A stretch of DNA of 64,000 nt from Hysterium pulicare CBS 123377 (taxonomy: Eukaryota; Ascomycota; Dothideomycetes; Hysteriales; Hysteriaceae), in the NCBI GenBank assembly GCA_000467715.1, contig AJFK01000106.1:1-64000 (forward strand), written 5' to 3'. Below the pieces are notes generated by a model. It made no database searches, had not been told where the DNA came from, and worked only from the letters and a program-made list of their open reading frames with translations. The translations under genes were made by a program, and so were the position numbers. Positions 32,745-44,012 of the stretch are shown here, piece after piece (position 1 is the stretch's first letter; the number at the start of each line of letters is the position of its first letter).

Positions 32745-33294
32745 CTACTCTCTCCATTCTTTCGCGCACTTTGTACACTGCAAATCCATTAGTATATTCA
32801 CTTCGAGACTGAGAACTCCTCGCATAATCGTCCTCGATATGATGGCCGTACCTTGTAGAAGGCCGTCATAGGCTCATCCGCACTTCGAATCTGCAGCATA
32901 TAGTAGAATGCCGTACCATTCCTGCACTTCTCATTCGGACATTGCACTGCGAGCCTCGTCAGCATCCACCTCAAATTGCCCAGAGTTCGATATCGTTGTC
33001 CATACCATTTGTTTTGTCGACGTTATCCCAAGCACCTTTACCACCCAGAATATCCTCGACTTCTTTCTTCTTCATTGGTTTGCGCTCATAGTATCGCTTG
33101 TCAATCACCATCTGGTAGGGACACGTGCGGCATTCGAAGCGGTTCGTACCAGCTACATCTTCCATGGAGGGATCTTCGTGGCTAATAGTAGCAATCGTGA
33201 GCATGTTACTGCATTGTGGGCAGACTGGGTTTCTCATTAGTTGAATGAGGCTTTTCCAGTTGCGTAAAATGCGGCGAAACTTACAGAGCAACAT
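32745..33294 (-). CDS. RPC11: RNA polymerase III subunit Rpc11 (C11)
   Basis: TFIIS-like subunit that gives Pol III its RNA cleavage activity and helps termination and reinitiation. Exons 33294-33285 (10 nt), 33224-33006, 32946-32852 and 32777-32745 (33 nt) give 118 residues. The spliced N-terminus is MLLFCPQCSNMLTI, which exists only if the 60-nt first intron is removed. The N-terminal zinc ribbon uses CPQC and CRTC (FECRTCPYQMVIDKRYYERK). The C-terminal ribbon uses VQCPNEKC and YKCTKCAKEW, with the catalytic hairpin QIRSADEPMT between. KEVEDILGGKGAWDNVDKT links the two. The last exon encodes only CTKCAKEWRE. Highly confident. Confidence 0.97.
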
Positions 33295-33721
33295 GTTTAC
33301 TCGACCCAAAGTGAGAATCTGAAAGCGTTCGTTGAGTTTTTGTCGAGTTGTCGAGATGCCAAAAATTAATGCAGGGTTCGGCGGGGCTGCACTTTCAACC
33401 TCCGGTGCGTAGTGAATCGCCTCAGCCACAGCGACACGCCCGCACTCTCACCTGAACACCTGAAACACGCGCGTCGGGCTGCTTAGCTGGCAGATATGCT
33501 CACTCTACTCCTCAACTTTTGAATCTACCTACTCGAAAAGTCTCACGATCGCTCGGAGAAAGTAGCGGTGACCGCCTTGAGCTGAGAAACACCCCGCTTC
33601 AGTCACGAAATCACAGATATCATCGTGGGAAACATTTCTTAGGAGTTCAAACACCTCGAGGGCGTTAGGACTATTAGTTGGAGTCTCGATTCCAGGATAG
33701 GATTAGGGAAGGTTTGGCATT
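33295..33721. promoter_or_regulatory. divergent RPC11 / ankyrin-protein promoter
   Basis: 427 bases between two start codons facing apart. No named element recognised. Confidence 0.4.
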
Positions 33722-34497
33722 ATGGCGGACGAGGAGGTATATATGACTTCCTTCATCCACCGAGATTTCTTAAAAACTAATAACCAATTCCCAGGGCGCT
33801 TCTCCCCGAGAACTTATACTCGAAGCATGTCGTCGAAACAACACCTCGTTACTCGAAGAAACTATAGCAGACCTGTCCGCGGCAGCGAAGAAGTCGGGGA
33901 AGAAAGCCGCGGAGTATGTTGCGGAAACACTGAATAAAGCTTACGATGGTGTGGGCAATGGTTGCTTACATGTGGCTGCAACTTACGGAAGTTGTAAGTA
34001 CTGGTATCCTACACTTTGTCACTTGCACAGACATTGCGGATAAGAATTGAAGAGAAGATGAACCAAGAGAGTCATCCGCATGGCGCAGATCTCCCAACTT
34101 TGGCTTCGTTACGGTATCACTATGACTGCATACTAATCCACATTCAATAGACGAAGTTCTCGACATCCTCCTCGACCAAGAAGGTCTCGAGATCGACGAG
34201 ATCGACCGCATGGAAAAAGACACACCTCTTCACAAAGCCGTGCGCTACGTCAACTCCCTAGATAAGCGCGAATGGGAGTCTGCCGGACATCCGATAGTCG
34301 AAATCCTGCTTGATGCAGGTTGCGATCCCAGGATACGAAACAAAGCTAAGCTGAAGCCTGTCGAGCTGGTGGACCCGCGAAATACAGATCTCAGGAGCAT
34401 ATTACAGAAAGGAGAGTTTGCAATGACGGCTGGTGATGATGTGGTGCAAGAGGACGACGATGAGGGACCTACGGGAAGTGCGAGTGATAGCGATTGA
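33722..34497 (+). CDS. small ankyrin-repeat protein
   Basis: Exons 33722-33736 (15 nt), 33795-33993 and 34151-34497 give 186 residues. Ankyrin units are seen as GNGCLHVAATYGSYEVLDIL, then an insert, DTPLHKAVRYVN, and later HPIVEILLDAGCDPRIRNKA with a further partial unit (KPVELVDPRNTDLRSIL). The N-terminus is a helical lead-in with a Lys/Ala patch and the C-terminus is acidic (EDDDEGPTGSASDSD). About three repeats plus an acidic tail recalls Yar1-type proteins, which chaperone Rps3, but the match is to general build only. Intron 2 is 157 nt with an ACTAAT branch. Confidence 0.85.
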
Positions 34498-35042
34498 AGC
34501 TTTGGTGGGAGTTAGAGCTGGCAAAACTATGTATAGAGGTGAACAAGGCGTTGAGTGGTTGCGGGTAGCTGGGCTACAAATCGGATTTCAGGCATTTGGT
34601 TCTTCAGATTCCCCATCTTGGAGACCTTGAAATCGAGCAGCGTCATTGGGGCGGTATGTTAGTCATCGAGATGTACATGATGCGGACAATCATAACCGAG
34701 TAGGGAATATGCAGGCAACTTTGCTCCAATCTTCGGAGTTGTTCTGAATCGAGTTTCATCACTGTCGAGGCCATTAAACTGCTGAGCCTCACATGTCACC
34801 CACCACCCAGTAGCGTCTTCTTCAGCATGCAAAGGCTCTACCGTCTTGCATTTTCCATAGCGTCCATGCCGTTCCGCATAACAGCCAATGTCTCCGCTGC
34901 TTGGTCCTCCATCTTCAGAGCAATCTTCTCCCATGGCAATATTCATTCCGAGGCCCTTATCCGCAGAAAACCTGACTCCCGCCCGATATTCGCAGTCGTC
35001 TTTAATCCATAGCCTAGCCAGATTCAATCCCACATACTCCCA
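34498..35042. other. convergent intergenic, nothing recognised
   Basis: Trailer DNA of the ankyrin gene and of the SF3B5 gene. One Cys-containing open frame on the minus strand begins only with GTG and was not called. Confidence 0.35.
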
Positions 35043-35350
35043 TCAATCCTGCACCTATTGAACCTAGTCAGCCCCATCCTTTCCGGCCACTCTCTCTAAT
35101 CACTCACCTCAGGCGGTTTCCCGACGGGCTGAATCATCTTATCAATAAGCGCGGCTCGCAATTTCTCCCTCGGCTGTCCCAATCCAATCGCCATGTACTG
35201 CAACATGGGCGGGTGTCCGATATAGCTGGAATAAGAGTCGCGCGCGATGTTGGACGTCCATTCGAACTTCGTCGTGTCGGCGTGTCCGGTGCCGACGTAG
35301 CGGGCTTGGAGGGCTTCGAGCTGTTGTTGGGCGCGGAGTTTGTCGGCCAT
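35043..35350 (-). CDS. YSF3: splicing factor 3b subunit 5 (SF3b10/Ysf3)
   Basis: Small SF3b subunit that helps the U2 snRNP recognise the branch site. Exons 35350-35108 and 35054-35043 give 84 residues. The chain is almost family consensus: MADKLRAQQQLEALQARYVG, TGHADTTKFEWTSNIARDSY, SYIGHPPMLQYMAIGLGQPR and DKMIQPVGKPPE. The last coding exon is only 12 nt (ValGlnAsp and stop), joined after a 53-nt intron with a GCTGACTAG branch region. Without splicing the protein would end two residues later with SD, so both forms would probably work. Divergent from the next gene by 216 bases. Confidence 0.96.
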
Positions 35351-35566
35351 TGTGGGTGGGAGGTTTAGGATATTGGGAGCGTTTGGGTTGCTGTTGAAGT
35401 TTTGGTTCGAAGGCAAAAGTGAAGATGAAGTTAAAGATCGGATGACTAAGCATCGAGATATTATCAACCTTCACAGATCTACGGAGCTATCATCCTTCTC
35501 ACGAAGTCGCAACTCATATCTCTACGCATTGTATACTCAGAAATTCCAAAAAAAGATAAGCTCGCA
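35351..35566. promoter_or_regulatory. short divergent promoter
   Basis: 216 bases serve both SF3B5 and the PS-rich hypothetical gene. No TATA-like box is evident. Confidence 0.4.
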
Positions 35567-36121
35567 ATGACATCAAACGCGCCCTTAACACCGACTGAAG
35601 AAGCCGCACCCCCAATCCCAGATTACTCCCCAAGCACCGTAACCTACACCGAGTCCTTCGAAAACGACCTCATGCAAACAATCCTCTACCCACCCATGCG
35701 GCCCCGCTCGCCCCCTTCAACAAAATCTAACCCATTCATCTCTCCAACCTCCCTCCCCATCCCGCTATCCTCGACCCTCCGCACATATCCCTCTCCCATC
35801 CCGTCCCTACTCCTCACACACCCACACGGTTACCACACTGGCGGCCCAGGCCCCTCACCCTCCACCATCTCCTCGTTCACGGAGGACTTCATAAGAGAGC
35901 ATGGGATTCGGACGCCGGAGGAGTTGCAGAGGAGGGTGCAAGAAGCTGTGCAGGCTCGAATTGGAGAAGTGAGGGAGAGGATGCGCGCGAGGGAGATGGC
36001 GGTTAAGCGGAATGAGGGGGTTAGGAAGGAGATTAGAGATTTGGAGGTGCAGAGGATGGCGGAGGTTAGGGTTGAGGAGAGGGTTAGACGGGATAGGGAG
36101 AGGAAGAGGGGGAGGGTGTGA
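35567..36121 (+). CDS. hypothetical protein, Pro/Ser-rich with charged C-terminal helix
   Basis: Single exon, 184 residues. The first two thirds are Pro, Ser and Thr rich and likely disordered. From about residue 104 the sequence turns into a helix starting SSFTEDFIREHGIRTPEELQ and continuing with an Arg/Glu/Val-rich coiled-coil-like stretch to the end (RERKRGRV). Codon use and the abrupt stop-to-coil change look genuine. I recognise no named family. Its promoter is shared with SF3B5. Confidence 0.62.
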   Translation: MTSNAPLTPTEEAAPPIPDYSPSTVTYTESFENDLMQTILYPPMRPRSPPSTKSNPFISPTSLPIPLSSTLRTYPSPIPSLLLTHPHGYHTGGPGPSPSTISSFTEDFIREHGIRTPEELQRRVQEAVQARIGEVRERMRAREMAVKRNEGVRKEIRDLEVQRMAEVRVEERVRRDRERKRGRV

Positions 36122-36542
36122 GATGGGTTGAGGGGCTTAAGGGGTTTAGAATTGATAGAACATGAGCTTGGAAAGAGAGGATAGAGGAATAGAAGAATAG
36201 AGGAGAATCTGAGGGCTAAGGTATGGAGCTTAATATTGAAAGAGTGTGTAGGATGGGGAAAGACTCCTCTAGGGGAAAGACCTTGAAGTGGGGAAGATGA
36301 TGGGACTGCAGTCAGAGACCGCCATACGAACTTCGAATTAGAGGCCTACTTTATCTGTACATCGCAACCGGTCATCTCATGCCACAAAGGACCCTATCAA
36401 AAGTGCAAAGAAGGAAAATAAAGAAGGCTCTCGAACCCACTTCCACTTTCAACAAGAAGGATAACCGAGTCAATGGCCGTATCTCGACTAAAGCTATCGG
36501 TAGTCCCTTCTTCCTAAAAGAACCCGCCAAACTACAATTCTG
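36122..36542. other. intergenic, purine-rich, nothing recognised
   Basis: Begins with a G/A-rich trailer. No coding signal. Confidence 0.35.
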
Positions 36543-37021
36543 TTAGACTGGGTACCGAATGAGGTGGAGGAGGTGATATTCGCTCCACTAGCCCAATACG
36601 AAGTCGAGATACCTCGAATCAGGAGACACACTATCAATTACGAGGAACCCCATAAACTCGCTGAAGCTCACTTCACACGATATTCGGGACTTGGAAGGTC
36701 TTTGGACCCGAACATGATTATCATTCTACGACCATATAAAACGACGCATCTTAAAAGTCAAGTATGATTTTATATCTACAAGAGAGAGCCAGGCGCAGTA
36801 GTCCGGCATCCGTTCATCAGGCAATAAATATCCGGCGCCACATGCTCCAAATTTTCATCAACCTACTCAGTCGCTCATATATAACAGAGCAAGCTTCCTT
36901 AGAGCAAGTTCATGCTGCGTTCAAGGCCTTGCCGATGGAACTTCACCTTTATATGGACTTATTTCTATACCAGCAAATGGGGAAAGATGTATGCCAGAAG
37001 GGAGTGTGGCATAGTTTATAA
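36543..37021 (+). other. two overlapping open frames, possible gene remnant
   Basis: The first frame (LDWVPNEVEEVIFAPLAQYE and on, ending 36767) and the second (36764-37021, MILYLQERARR...) overlap by four bases at ATGA. Both have protein-like composition and would make one continuous chain only if the frame changed. No intron solves this. It may be a decayed gene; no family is recognised. Confidence 0.3.
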
Positions 37022-37356
37022 AATTCAGAAAACTAGGATTCACTTCGATTTATATACCTCAATTTAGGCCTTCTTTGGAAAGCATACATCACTGCGTCAT
37101 GTTTTATGAGTCTTGAGTTGATGTTCCAAATACATCGTCTATATTTCCTCTTTTTCGTGACTTCAACCAAGCCAGCTCAAATGCTAAACGTGCATGCCAT
37201 CCGACGAGATGGAAGTTATTGAGCACACATATCCCTTCATTGGATCCACACCACTCCCCATTTCCACTACTCAAAGCTTGCGCCCACTCCACGACATGAT
37301 GATGAAGTGACAACCCTCACTCTCCCACAAAAGATCATCACTCTATATTAACCTCA
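37022..37356. other. trailer region of the kinase gene
   Basis: Nothing recognised beyond AT-rich trailer DNA. Confidence 0.35.
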
Positions 37357-40300
37357 CTACACATCCCTCGTCCTCCCACTAACAGCGCCCCTCGAACTCC
37401 CAATCCCGATTTCCGTCTCCACCAGTTCCAAGCCCGAGAGACTGGGATATCTCTTACTGAAACTAGCCTCCCAATCCTCGCCTCCATTTAAGGTCGGATC
37501 CTCAGATACAGGGACCGGCAATGGTCTACTGAGTGAGGAGATCGGTTTTGCAGATGTAGGCGTTGTAGACGAGGTTTCGAACTGTCCACCTGTTCGCAAC
37601 GCCTTTGGTTTAGGCGGAGCATTGGGTCTCGGCCCTCCAGTTGCGGTTCGTTGAGCGACTGGGGGCGCGGATGAAGAGATAGGGATAGAGATGGGCGGTT
37701 GAGCTTGGGTTTGAGGTCTGGTCTTTGTGTATGACAATTCCGAAGATTGTGATGAGGGTTTGGCAATGGGCTTTCTGGCGATGGAAGGTGGTGCGGGTTT
37801 GGAGGTCTGTGGAGGTTCCTGGTTTGGTCTCCCAGGTAGGGGTTTCGAGGTTTCAGTGTAGTGTCCGTAGCCCTCGGCTGTTCTGCTTGTTGCGACTTGT
37901 TTGCTGTCGTCTAAGAGCGATTTGACTCGATTCTGAATGGTGGATGCACGAGTGACGCCGCCTTTGCCTCGACCACTATCGCCTTGCTCGGCTAGTCGTT
38001 TTCTATACTCCGCTGCGGCGTCGGCCACGCGCTTCTCTTCTTGCGAAAGGCGACGTCTCTCCAATTCACGGCGGACTTCTGGTGGTAGGTCTTCGGTCTC
38101 GTCAATAGCATGTTCATCATCACTTGTTCCACCGGTTGCTTCAGACCCTGCGATGGGTGTCAAAGAATTGCCGGCGCGATCAATGAGTTGATCGGTAGGT
38201 GTTCGGGGTTCCTGTGATGACTGATTGCCTTCAAATCGGCGGAAAGCATCCCCGAATTTCCCAGCGAGTATATTCTTTGTATTCGAAAGAGATATCGAAG
38301 GGAGACTTGATCTTTTACCATGTTTGCTCTGGCTGCTACTCCGTCGGTGTTCCTTCTTCTTTGACGAGTCGTCGCCTTCCATCGCCCGAAGGAAATCAAC
38401 ATTCGAAGTAATGTTCTTTTCCTCTGGTTCCGAGTCTGAATCCTGGGTGGGTCCGCCAATGTTAGGAGTATCGATCCTACCGCGTGATAGTTCTCTATCT
38501 CGAAGATAGTCCAGGTTGGACTCCACATGTACGCTGGAAGGTCTTGGTCGAGCATTGGCTGACTTCGACCTCCCGAGAACATCACCCACATCCAACGCCG
38601 ACGGGCGCTGACCCTCCAAAGAAGGCCGAGATGAAGCAGGTGATTTCGGGATCGTAAGAGTACTTGTCTGAGATTTGGATCTGTTGACATCTAGAAGGGA
38701 TGGACGTGTCGGTAATGTATAATCAGGTTTGAGTGTGGACGCACTCGTCCGCGAGCCATCCACTGCTCTAGGTTGGCTCAAGGTTCTATTGTGATGGCCA
38801 GGAGAGTTGGATGGAGGAAAACGATAAATTGGCCTTTTGCTTAGATCTGGATACTTCTGCGGAGCGGGAGAGGAAGAAGGAGAAGTTTGAATACCAGTTG
38901 ACACCATATTTGCTCGCTGCGGTGTAGGCTGATGAATGGTGGGCTGTGATTGCCGCGGAGGATCTTTCTTCGGTTCATATGGTTTCGGGTTCTTGATGGA
39001 AGTCGATCGTGAAACGGCGGATGAGGAGACTGTCGAGGATGGCTTTATGTTTGGCGCAGACTCTACTTTGGTAACTGGAGGGAAAGCAAATGCATCATCA
39101 GCCAGTGCTTGCGTTACTCGTTTATTTAACGGTTCCTGTTTTGGATCGGATGACGAAGACTGGTTGAACTGGAATTTAGATCCTCGGTCGTGTAACAGGG
39201 AGAATTCGTCCAGTGATGGGAATCTAGCAGCAAGTTCCTCTGCGGCAGCAGTTCTGACTTGAACGTTTTGAGAATCCAGCGCGGCAAATGGGTCGCTCGT
39301 CGTTCCCCTCATTGGTGAGGGACTCGGTTTTGCCGCCGGAGGTTGTTGGGTAGGCGCTGTTGGTCTTCCTCGTCTCATAGGGACAATCTCGGGTATTGAT
39401 TGCACTTGTTGTACGGGAGGAGATTTATGGATTCCGATGACTGGTGGTGTAGGTACACTTGGTTCGGGGGATGGTAGTTGCTGGTTCCTGCGATCTTCTG
39501 ACTGCGTGCGATTCGAGCATATCTACTCCTGTGATTAGTACATCATTAGAAAGCCAGAGCGACGGGGGACCAACGTCTTTGATGGGGCACTCTGTGTTTC
39601 TTATTGAGCACACCTCGCGTAGAACTTGATAAATGTTTGGTCGTGATTGAGGGTTTTCTCGCAACATGGACGCTACAAAACTAATCAGCACCATGAAATC
39701 AGCCAGAAATCTCGAGTCATACCAATCAGCCTTTTTGTGCGGTCAGAAAACGAGGGGTAAGGGGGAAATTTGAAGCTCGCGTTCAAGATGGCCATCTGTC
39801 CTTGCTCTTCAAAGGGGGTGGTATAGTAGCATAGCTTATACAACAACACGCCCAAAGCCCATATGTCACTTTTCTCATCGATCGGTTGTTTCCTATAAAC
39901 GTCGATCATTTCTGGACTTCGATACTGCAAAGTGGTATGTCTCTGGACGTCGTCCTCTATTAGCCTGCCCTCTGCAGCGGTTTTCGCCGCTGGCCTAGGA
40001 GGGGCGGTTGATCCAAAATCGCAGAGTTTGTATATTCTCGAGGAGCCAGAAGAGGTTATGAGGACGTTTTCGACCTTTAAATCGCGATGAAGAAGGGGCG
40101 GTTTAAGATAGTGCATGGTTGCAACTCCTTCTGCCACATCTGAAAATATTTTGAGGATTTCCGGCTCTGTAAGGCGGTGCTGTAACCGTGTGTTCATGAA
40201 ATCAATCAATCCACCTCCGGAACAATACTCCATGAGCAGAAAAACCTCGTACCCTCCTCCTTTCAATTGTGAGGCATGCGAATCCATGTACATCACGATA

Positions 40301-40626
40301 TGCTTGTGGCCCTTCAGCTTCTTCATCGTTTCCACCTCCGTTCTCATGTTTGCCAGAGACTCTTTATCCGGCACTGCAACCCTTTTCAGGACCGCAACCT
40401 CGGTTTTGTCCACTGATTTCGGGACTCGCACTAGGTAGACATGAGCAAAGCCACCTTCGGAGAGGTATTTCTCGATAACAACGCGGTGATTTCCAACTTG
40501 GACTTTCGTCCCCGGTGAGAAAGTGCCTGGAGGAGCATTGGAAACAGGAGCCGGTGCACGAAAGGCGACAGGTCTATGAGCTGTTGAAGACGCTGAGGAG
40601 TGGCCGAAGGGAACAGAAGACGACAT
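37357..40626 (-). CDS. Ark1/Prk1/Akl1 (NAK) family actin-patch protein kinase
   Basis: These kinases phosphorylate endocytic coat proteins such as Pan1 and Sla1 and disassemble actin patches. Exons 40626-39723, 39672-39575 and 39522-37357 give 1055 residues. Kinase motifs: SEGGFAHVYLV (glycine loop, 56-66), K81 in VAVLKRV, E97, HRDLKVENVL (180-189, catalytic D182), DFG 203-205, YRSPEMIDV, and DIWALGVLLY. The fold completes across introns 1 and 2 with ENPQSRPNIYQVLREVC. After it comes a 700-residue disordered tail with Pro/Ser-rich stretches, an NPF-free but SH3-ligand-like PxxP content and DPFAALDS. Intron 2 uses an unusual GTTGGT donor but a good TACTAATC branch, and restores the family's DI-x3-RTQSEDRR segment. 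Confidence 0.92.
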
Positions 40627-43600
40627 TGTGGGGAGAGGTTTATCTCCTGCAGAGCGCAGGGTAGGACAAGAGGATTAAAGAGTGAACATGTAGACAGATG
40701 TGCTTTGTCGGAGAGGAGTCCGCACGTACAAACGAGCGTATGCGTAAGTCTTGAAGGTCGTGAAGGCAGCTGTTGAAGATCATAGGGTATTGGTGGACCG
40801 TGTTTCAAGGTTCGGGTCAGAGTGTCACAAGCCAACATCACCATTCGTACCAGGTCGAGTATATTTATCTATAGTCACTGAGTGGAATTCCTGCTCTCCC
40901 TGGCTCCTTAAAGAGAGAAGAACATATTCCTACTTGTACAACTCTCAATATTTTCCCTATGGCTCTTTGGTGGGGTTTCTCTCAGGATGTCCTTGCCCCC
41001 GCCTTTGATTGGTTGTGGCGGTTAATCAGCTTCATCTGCATATGAAACCCGGCTGCGAACAGCGTATGTCAATCGAGACGGAGCCCATTCCTGTAAAGAC
41101 TTTGAAGACATCTGTTTCAAATCCTAGTAGTAGACTTTCACGCACAAAGCATCATTTTATGTCTCTAACTATCATCACCTGTCCTTCGATTTTCGCGTCC
41201 TGGCCTCATGCTGCGGAAAACCATTTGAACAGATATCATTATATAAATTACAAAAGAGAGTGTACAAGTTGCTTTATAGGGTAAACTGTGAACCCATTTC
41301 TGGTCCACGCAAAATCAGGCTGAATCGCAGGAAGAGAAGAGAATTCACTGCTCTTCACCAACGTCGTTCACTTCGGAAAACCGCACTAATTTTGATGTTG
41401 ACAGACAGACACACCTCAGGGCCATCACGGGTGATACGACACGTTGTGGTATCCTGTGCCAGTCGTCACGATCGTACACGTCGAGTGGAAAAGTCACGAT
41501 GGATAAGCGTGGCTGAGAACATATGACCAAACACACAATTGATTTTCGAAAATACGGCTATTTACGGCTTTCGTTTCATTCGACGAAACATGTCTGCTTC
41601 GTGTCGACAAACTCAGACATGATCCTTTCTCAAATCGAACCTCAGAAGCAGGATCATCGGCCTGATGAGTTTCCGCGGAAGAGAGGTGCTCTTGTGGGCT
41701 TGGAATCTTGAAGGCCAGAATGAGCAAGTCCCTCCTAAGAGATAAGAAAAGGCCTGGGCTTTCACCATCCAAGCCACTGCCGGGTCGTCAGCTCAATTCG
41801 TGGTCCATGTTTTCTCTCAAAAGTGCGGGGGAGCAGACGTAGACTGAAAGCTCTGATATCGAATGTCTCGGTTGCCCCAGCAAACCAGCCATGATCGCCA
41901 ATCATTGCTGCACTTGACCTTCCAAAAATGACTGAGCAGTGCCCTCGAGTGTCGGGTCCGAGATGGTTGCATGGTGGCTTATTCTCCGACCAGGTCAGCA
42001 TGGGGCAGCAGGAGGTAAGCCCGGAGGAAGACGTCACACAACTACTGTGCGTGCGTTGCGGACGTCGCCGAGTACGAACGGTTTTACATGGGAACCTGAT
42101 TCACTATATATTTGGAGGGGTTAATGGCCTCTTTCGTCAGAATATCGAACAGTGTGGAAAGGGGAAGCTGGGGTGAACGTATGGTAGCGGGAAATGGGTC
42201 GGGTATTCCGAAGTTCGAGAACATGATATGCAAAATACCATCAAGAAAAGAGACTTTAGATTTGGAAGTGAAGGAGGATCGAGATTTTGGAAACACTCTG
42301 CGGATTCTTCTCTTGTCATTTGTTTGATCGTGGTTTCAGTGAGGTACTCATGATGGTGGCGTAGGCAGTCGATGCCAAGACCCCGATATAAAGTATGAAG
42401 TCCGGCCTTTAGCGAGCAGACCAGATCTTGAAAATATAATGACAAAAGGAAACTCACTCGCTAACAGCTACCCTGAGAATTTATGAAGTCTGGAGGATGT
42501 GCTCCTTGACATGGCGGGTACCCGAAGGTGGAACGAAGCACAGAAAATAAGATGATGACGGGAGACTTTAGCACTTGCCCCCGGAGAGATTTAGAATTTC
42601 TCGATGCGGGAGACTTGCCGCGAAAACCCCCATGTGATACCCTGTCGTCTGGTTAGGAGTGAGGAGGCGTACTTGAGCTTAGAATCGACGCTATCCTTTA
42701 ACAATCAATAGATGTTTGCGTGCTTCACGTTGCAGGCGCCACCAGAGCTACAGCCACGCGGTGGCAGATGTCATAACTTGAGAAAGGTTGAAGATTCGTA
42801 ACAGGAACTTTGTTGGACGAACTGGTGGAGGTGGAGTTGACAGACGTAGGTCACATCAGTATCTGTAATGCGCAGTGGCATGGCATATGATTTTAAGTTG
42901 CGTTGCGATGAATCGTGTTGAACGGTGATCTCGCGGCACAGACCTGGATCGGATCGGACCCGAAATCGAAGGGGGTTTGCATCGATGTTGAATGAGGGGT
43001 ACAGGTACAGTATGGAGTACGTGGTGTAGGTACGAGGTAGATGTGGGCAGTGCTTTGTTTCGTGGTCTGGGTGAGACACTTGATGCAAGTGCTGTAGTTT
43101 GGCTGAATCTGGACGGTAGTAGCATGCCGGCGAAGTCGAATCTTGTCATGTGTTCCTTGAACCTCTGAAACATGACGTTTTGGTCGTCTGTATCGCGATG
43201 GATCGAAGTTCTGCAGTGAATGATGAGAAAGTCGGCGCTGGAGAAGAACCGTCTGGCCGACATGGTTCCCTGCGCCCTGGCAGGCTCTGGGACCAGCCGT
43301 GAGCCGGCGTGGGCGATGGTCGTTTTGGCTATGTGCTTGATGGGGCCATGAAAATGCAGCTCCCGCGACCTTGTCAGTCTAGAAGAGCAACAATCTGCGG
43401 ACCAAAGAAGCAAGTCACAGTGTTATTCGAGGGGTGATGCAAGCTTCGTCTCTGCCACCAACGCAGCAAGCCATCGATGTTGCCAAGCGAACGACGGTTG
43501 ATCCTGCTTCTCAGCTGCTGACGAACACGACGGCCTCGTTGTCGCTCTCGCCTTAACCCTTATTATTTCCACTGCATCCCACCCAAACACGCCCTTCGTG

Positions 43601-44012
43601 CTAGCAGGTACTACTCATTCATATCTATCTCATCTCATCAGCAATCCTGACATTTCTACTCTACCTAACACCATCCTCCAAGCGAGCCTTGAACTCATCC
43701 ACAACCCAAATCACTTTCACCACCTCCACCCTTAATCCTCACTCGGCAGGCCGCGCATAACCGTGAATCTCCCTTGATTTCTAAAACAACACACGCGCTC
43801 CGTCAACTGCTGTGTTACTGTACCTCGCTAAGACTACACTTACCAAGCTCGTCGTGTGTGCCCCCCTTCATCAACTACGAAACGGACCCCAAGCTCTCGA
43901 AACAACCCCTCCGCAATCCTTTACGGACCTTCCCACATATGCAAGTAGCTTCGCCGACATAAATAAACACCAAAGACGACATTTCAGTACCGAATCCATC
44001 AATTATCCCATC
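40627..44012. other. long gene-poor region, kinase promoter and GRR1 5' region
   Basis: About 3.4 kb. The left end is the kinase promoter; the right end, pyrimidine-rich from about 43560, is the GRR1 leader. Overlapping frames on both strands (for example 42856-43413 minus) show no motifs or splicing. A long leader is common for fungal regulatory genes. No repeat or mobile element was recognised. Confidence 0.45.

Noticed and set aside
34659-35033. Cys-containing minus-strand frame of 124 codons beside SF3B5
   Set aside because: Starts only with GTG, has no signal peptide and no family match; treated as chance frame in trailer DNA.
42856-43413. 185-codon minus-strand frame in the gene-poor region
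   Set aside because: Composition is that of a random frame, with no domain, and it overlaps other equally long frames.
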